In this document: positions 6,450 through 6,982 of the stretch, in pieces
How the letters are laid out: every line of letters starts with the position of its first letter
Numbering within the stretch: position 1 is the first letter of the stretch
Assembly (NCBI GenBank): GCA_019057735.1
Contig: JAHLWV010000113.1
Span: 1 to 6,982, forward strand
DNA: 6,982 nucleotides
From: Promethearchaeota archaeon
GTDB lineage: Archaea > Asgardarchaeota > Lokiarchaeia > Sigynarchaeales > SOKP01
Direction of reading: 5' to 3'
Position numbers and translations under genes: made by a program
Notes under the pieces: model-generated
What the model was told of the DNA's origin: nothing
Databases searched by the model: none
The model's input: the letters and a program-made list of their open reading frames with translations, nothing else

Positions 6450-6982
6450 TTAAACTATTTTAGTTATTTCATCGACTTCGGTGTAAATCATAGCCTTTTC
6501 TTTATTATTTCCATCTACTATGAGATATTTACCTTCATCTTTTGTAAAATTTCCGATTGCTTCTGATGTAACGCCATTCTTAGCCAACAAATTAATTAAA
6601 TCTCTAGCGAATTCGGGATTAATTGAAATTATTAGAGACCCCGAAGATATTGTACTATAAGGGTCAATGTTAAAAATGTTACTCAATTCCTTCGGCTCTG
6701 GTAGGACATTAATTTTATCTTTATTAATTATTACACCCAATTTTGATGCAATCGCAGTTTCAGCAATTCCGCAAAATAAGCCTCCTTCGGTTATGTCGTG
6801 CATTGAAGTTACTGTAAAATTGTCATTTGATAGAACGGCTTCTTTATATATGCTGATACCGGGATCGTAAAGGTAATTTTTACATTTTTCAATAAATTGA
6901 CTACTATACCCTTTCTCTTTTAATAAATTTTCTTTTTCTCGAGCAATAATGGTAGTACCTTCAATAAAAATCCCTTTGGTTA
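6450..6982 (-). CDS. AIR synthase-related (HypE/PurM-like) protein, C-terminal part
   Basis: The frame is open from the right edge to a TAA at 6452-6450, giving 176 visible residues; the N-terminal domain is outside the window. The visible part runs from the end of the first domain (EGTTIIAREKENLL), through YDPGISIYKEAVL, into the C-terminal AIRS domain, which opens with SMHDITEGGLFCGIAETAIA. The MHDxTEGGL block is the family signature and lies at the ATP/substrate site in HypE and related enzymes; the later SSGSLIISI strand is also typical. Members of this superfamily bind ATP and form phosphorylated or dehydrated intermediates (HypE, ThiL, PurM, SelD). Authentic HypE ends in a PRIC-type tail whose cysteine is carbamoylated. 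This protein ends EVDEITKIV with no cysteine, so it is more likely one of the archaeal HypE-like paralogues of unknown substrate. An ATG at 6803 inside the signature is not the start. Confidence 0.8.
   Translation of the reverse strand, partial: TKGIFIEGTTIIAREKENLLKEKGYSSQFIEKCKNYLYDPGISIYKEAVLSNDNFTVTSMHDITEGGLFCGIAETAIASKLGVIINKDKINVLPEPKELSNIFNIDPYSTISSGSLIISINPEFARDLINLLAKNGVTSEAIGNFTKDEGKYLIVDGNNKEKAMIYTEVDEITKIV

Noticed and set aside
6667..6870. Plus-strand open frame opposite the AIR-synthase-like gene
   Set aside because: It is the complement of the MHDxTEGGL signature region and so a shadow.

Overview
The window is an AT-rich stretch of an archaeal chromosome. The archaeal assignment rests on three proteins recognised from their translations: TrmY (tRNA pseudouridine-54 N1-methyltransferase), an archaetidylinositol-phosphate-synthase-type CDP-alcohol phosphotransferase, and ribosomal protein eS26. 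AT-rich TATA-like boxes upstream of several genes and a general lack of strong Shine-Dalgarno sequences agree with this. eS26 is known from Thermoproteota/Thaumarchaeota-type and Asgard archaea and is missing from most Euryarchaeota. Together with the AT richness and the large unrecognised proteins, this makes a TACK or Asgard archaeon (for example a Lokiarchaeia-like lineage) my best guess. That placement is an inference.

Layout. Positions 1-546 (+) hold the 3' part of trmY. Positions 611-1294 (+) hold the CDP-alcohol phosphotransferase, starting at TTG. Positions 1432-1704 (+) hold eS26, a 90-residue gene that standard start-codon rules miss because the only start matching the family N-terminus is ATT. 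Positions 1706-3712 (-) hold a 668-residue PIN-domain protein with a helical, TPR-like middle and a probable beta-rich C-terminus; it is convergent with eS26 and separated from it by one base. Positions 3833-4336 (+) hold mobB, divergent from the PIN gene across 120 bases. Positions 4349-6280 (-) hold a 643-residue protein I do not recognise, convergent with mobB across 12 bases. Positions 6450-6982 (-) hold the C-terminal half of an AIR-synthase/HypE-like protein that runs off the right edge.

How the genes relate. The left third is housekeeping: tRNA modification, ether-lipid head-group synthesis and the small ribosomal subunit. The rest alternates in strand and does not form an obvious operon; each gene seems to have its own promoter in a short AT-rich spacer. 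I see no mobile element, CRISPR array, tRNA or rRNA gene. The points most worth a second look are the apparent ATT start of eS26, the PIN-TPR fusion, and the unrecognised 643-residue protein.
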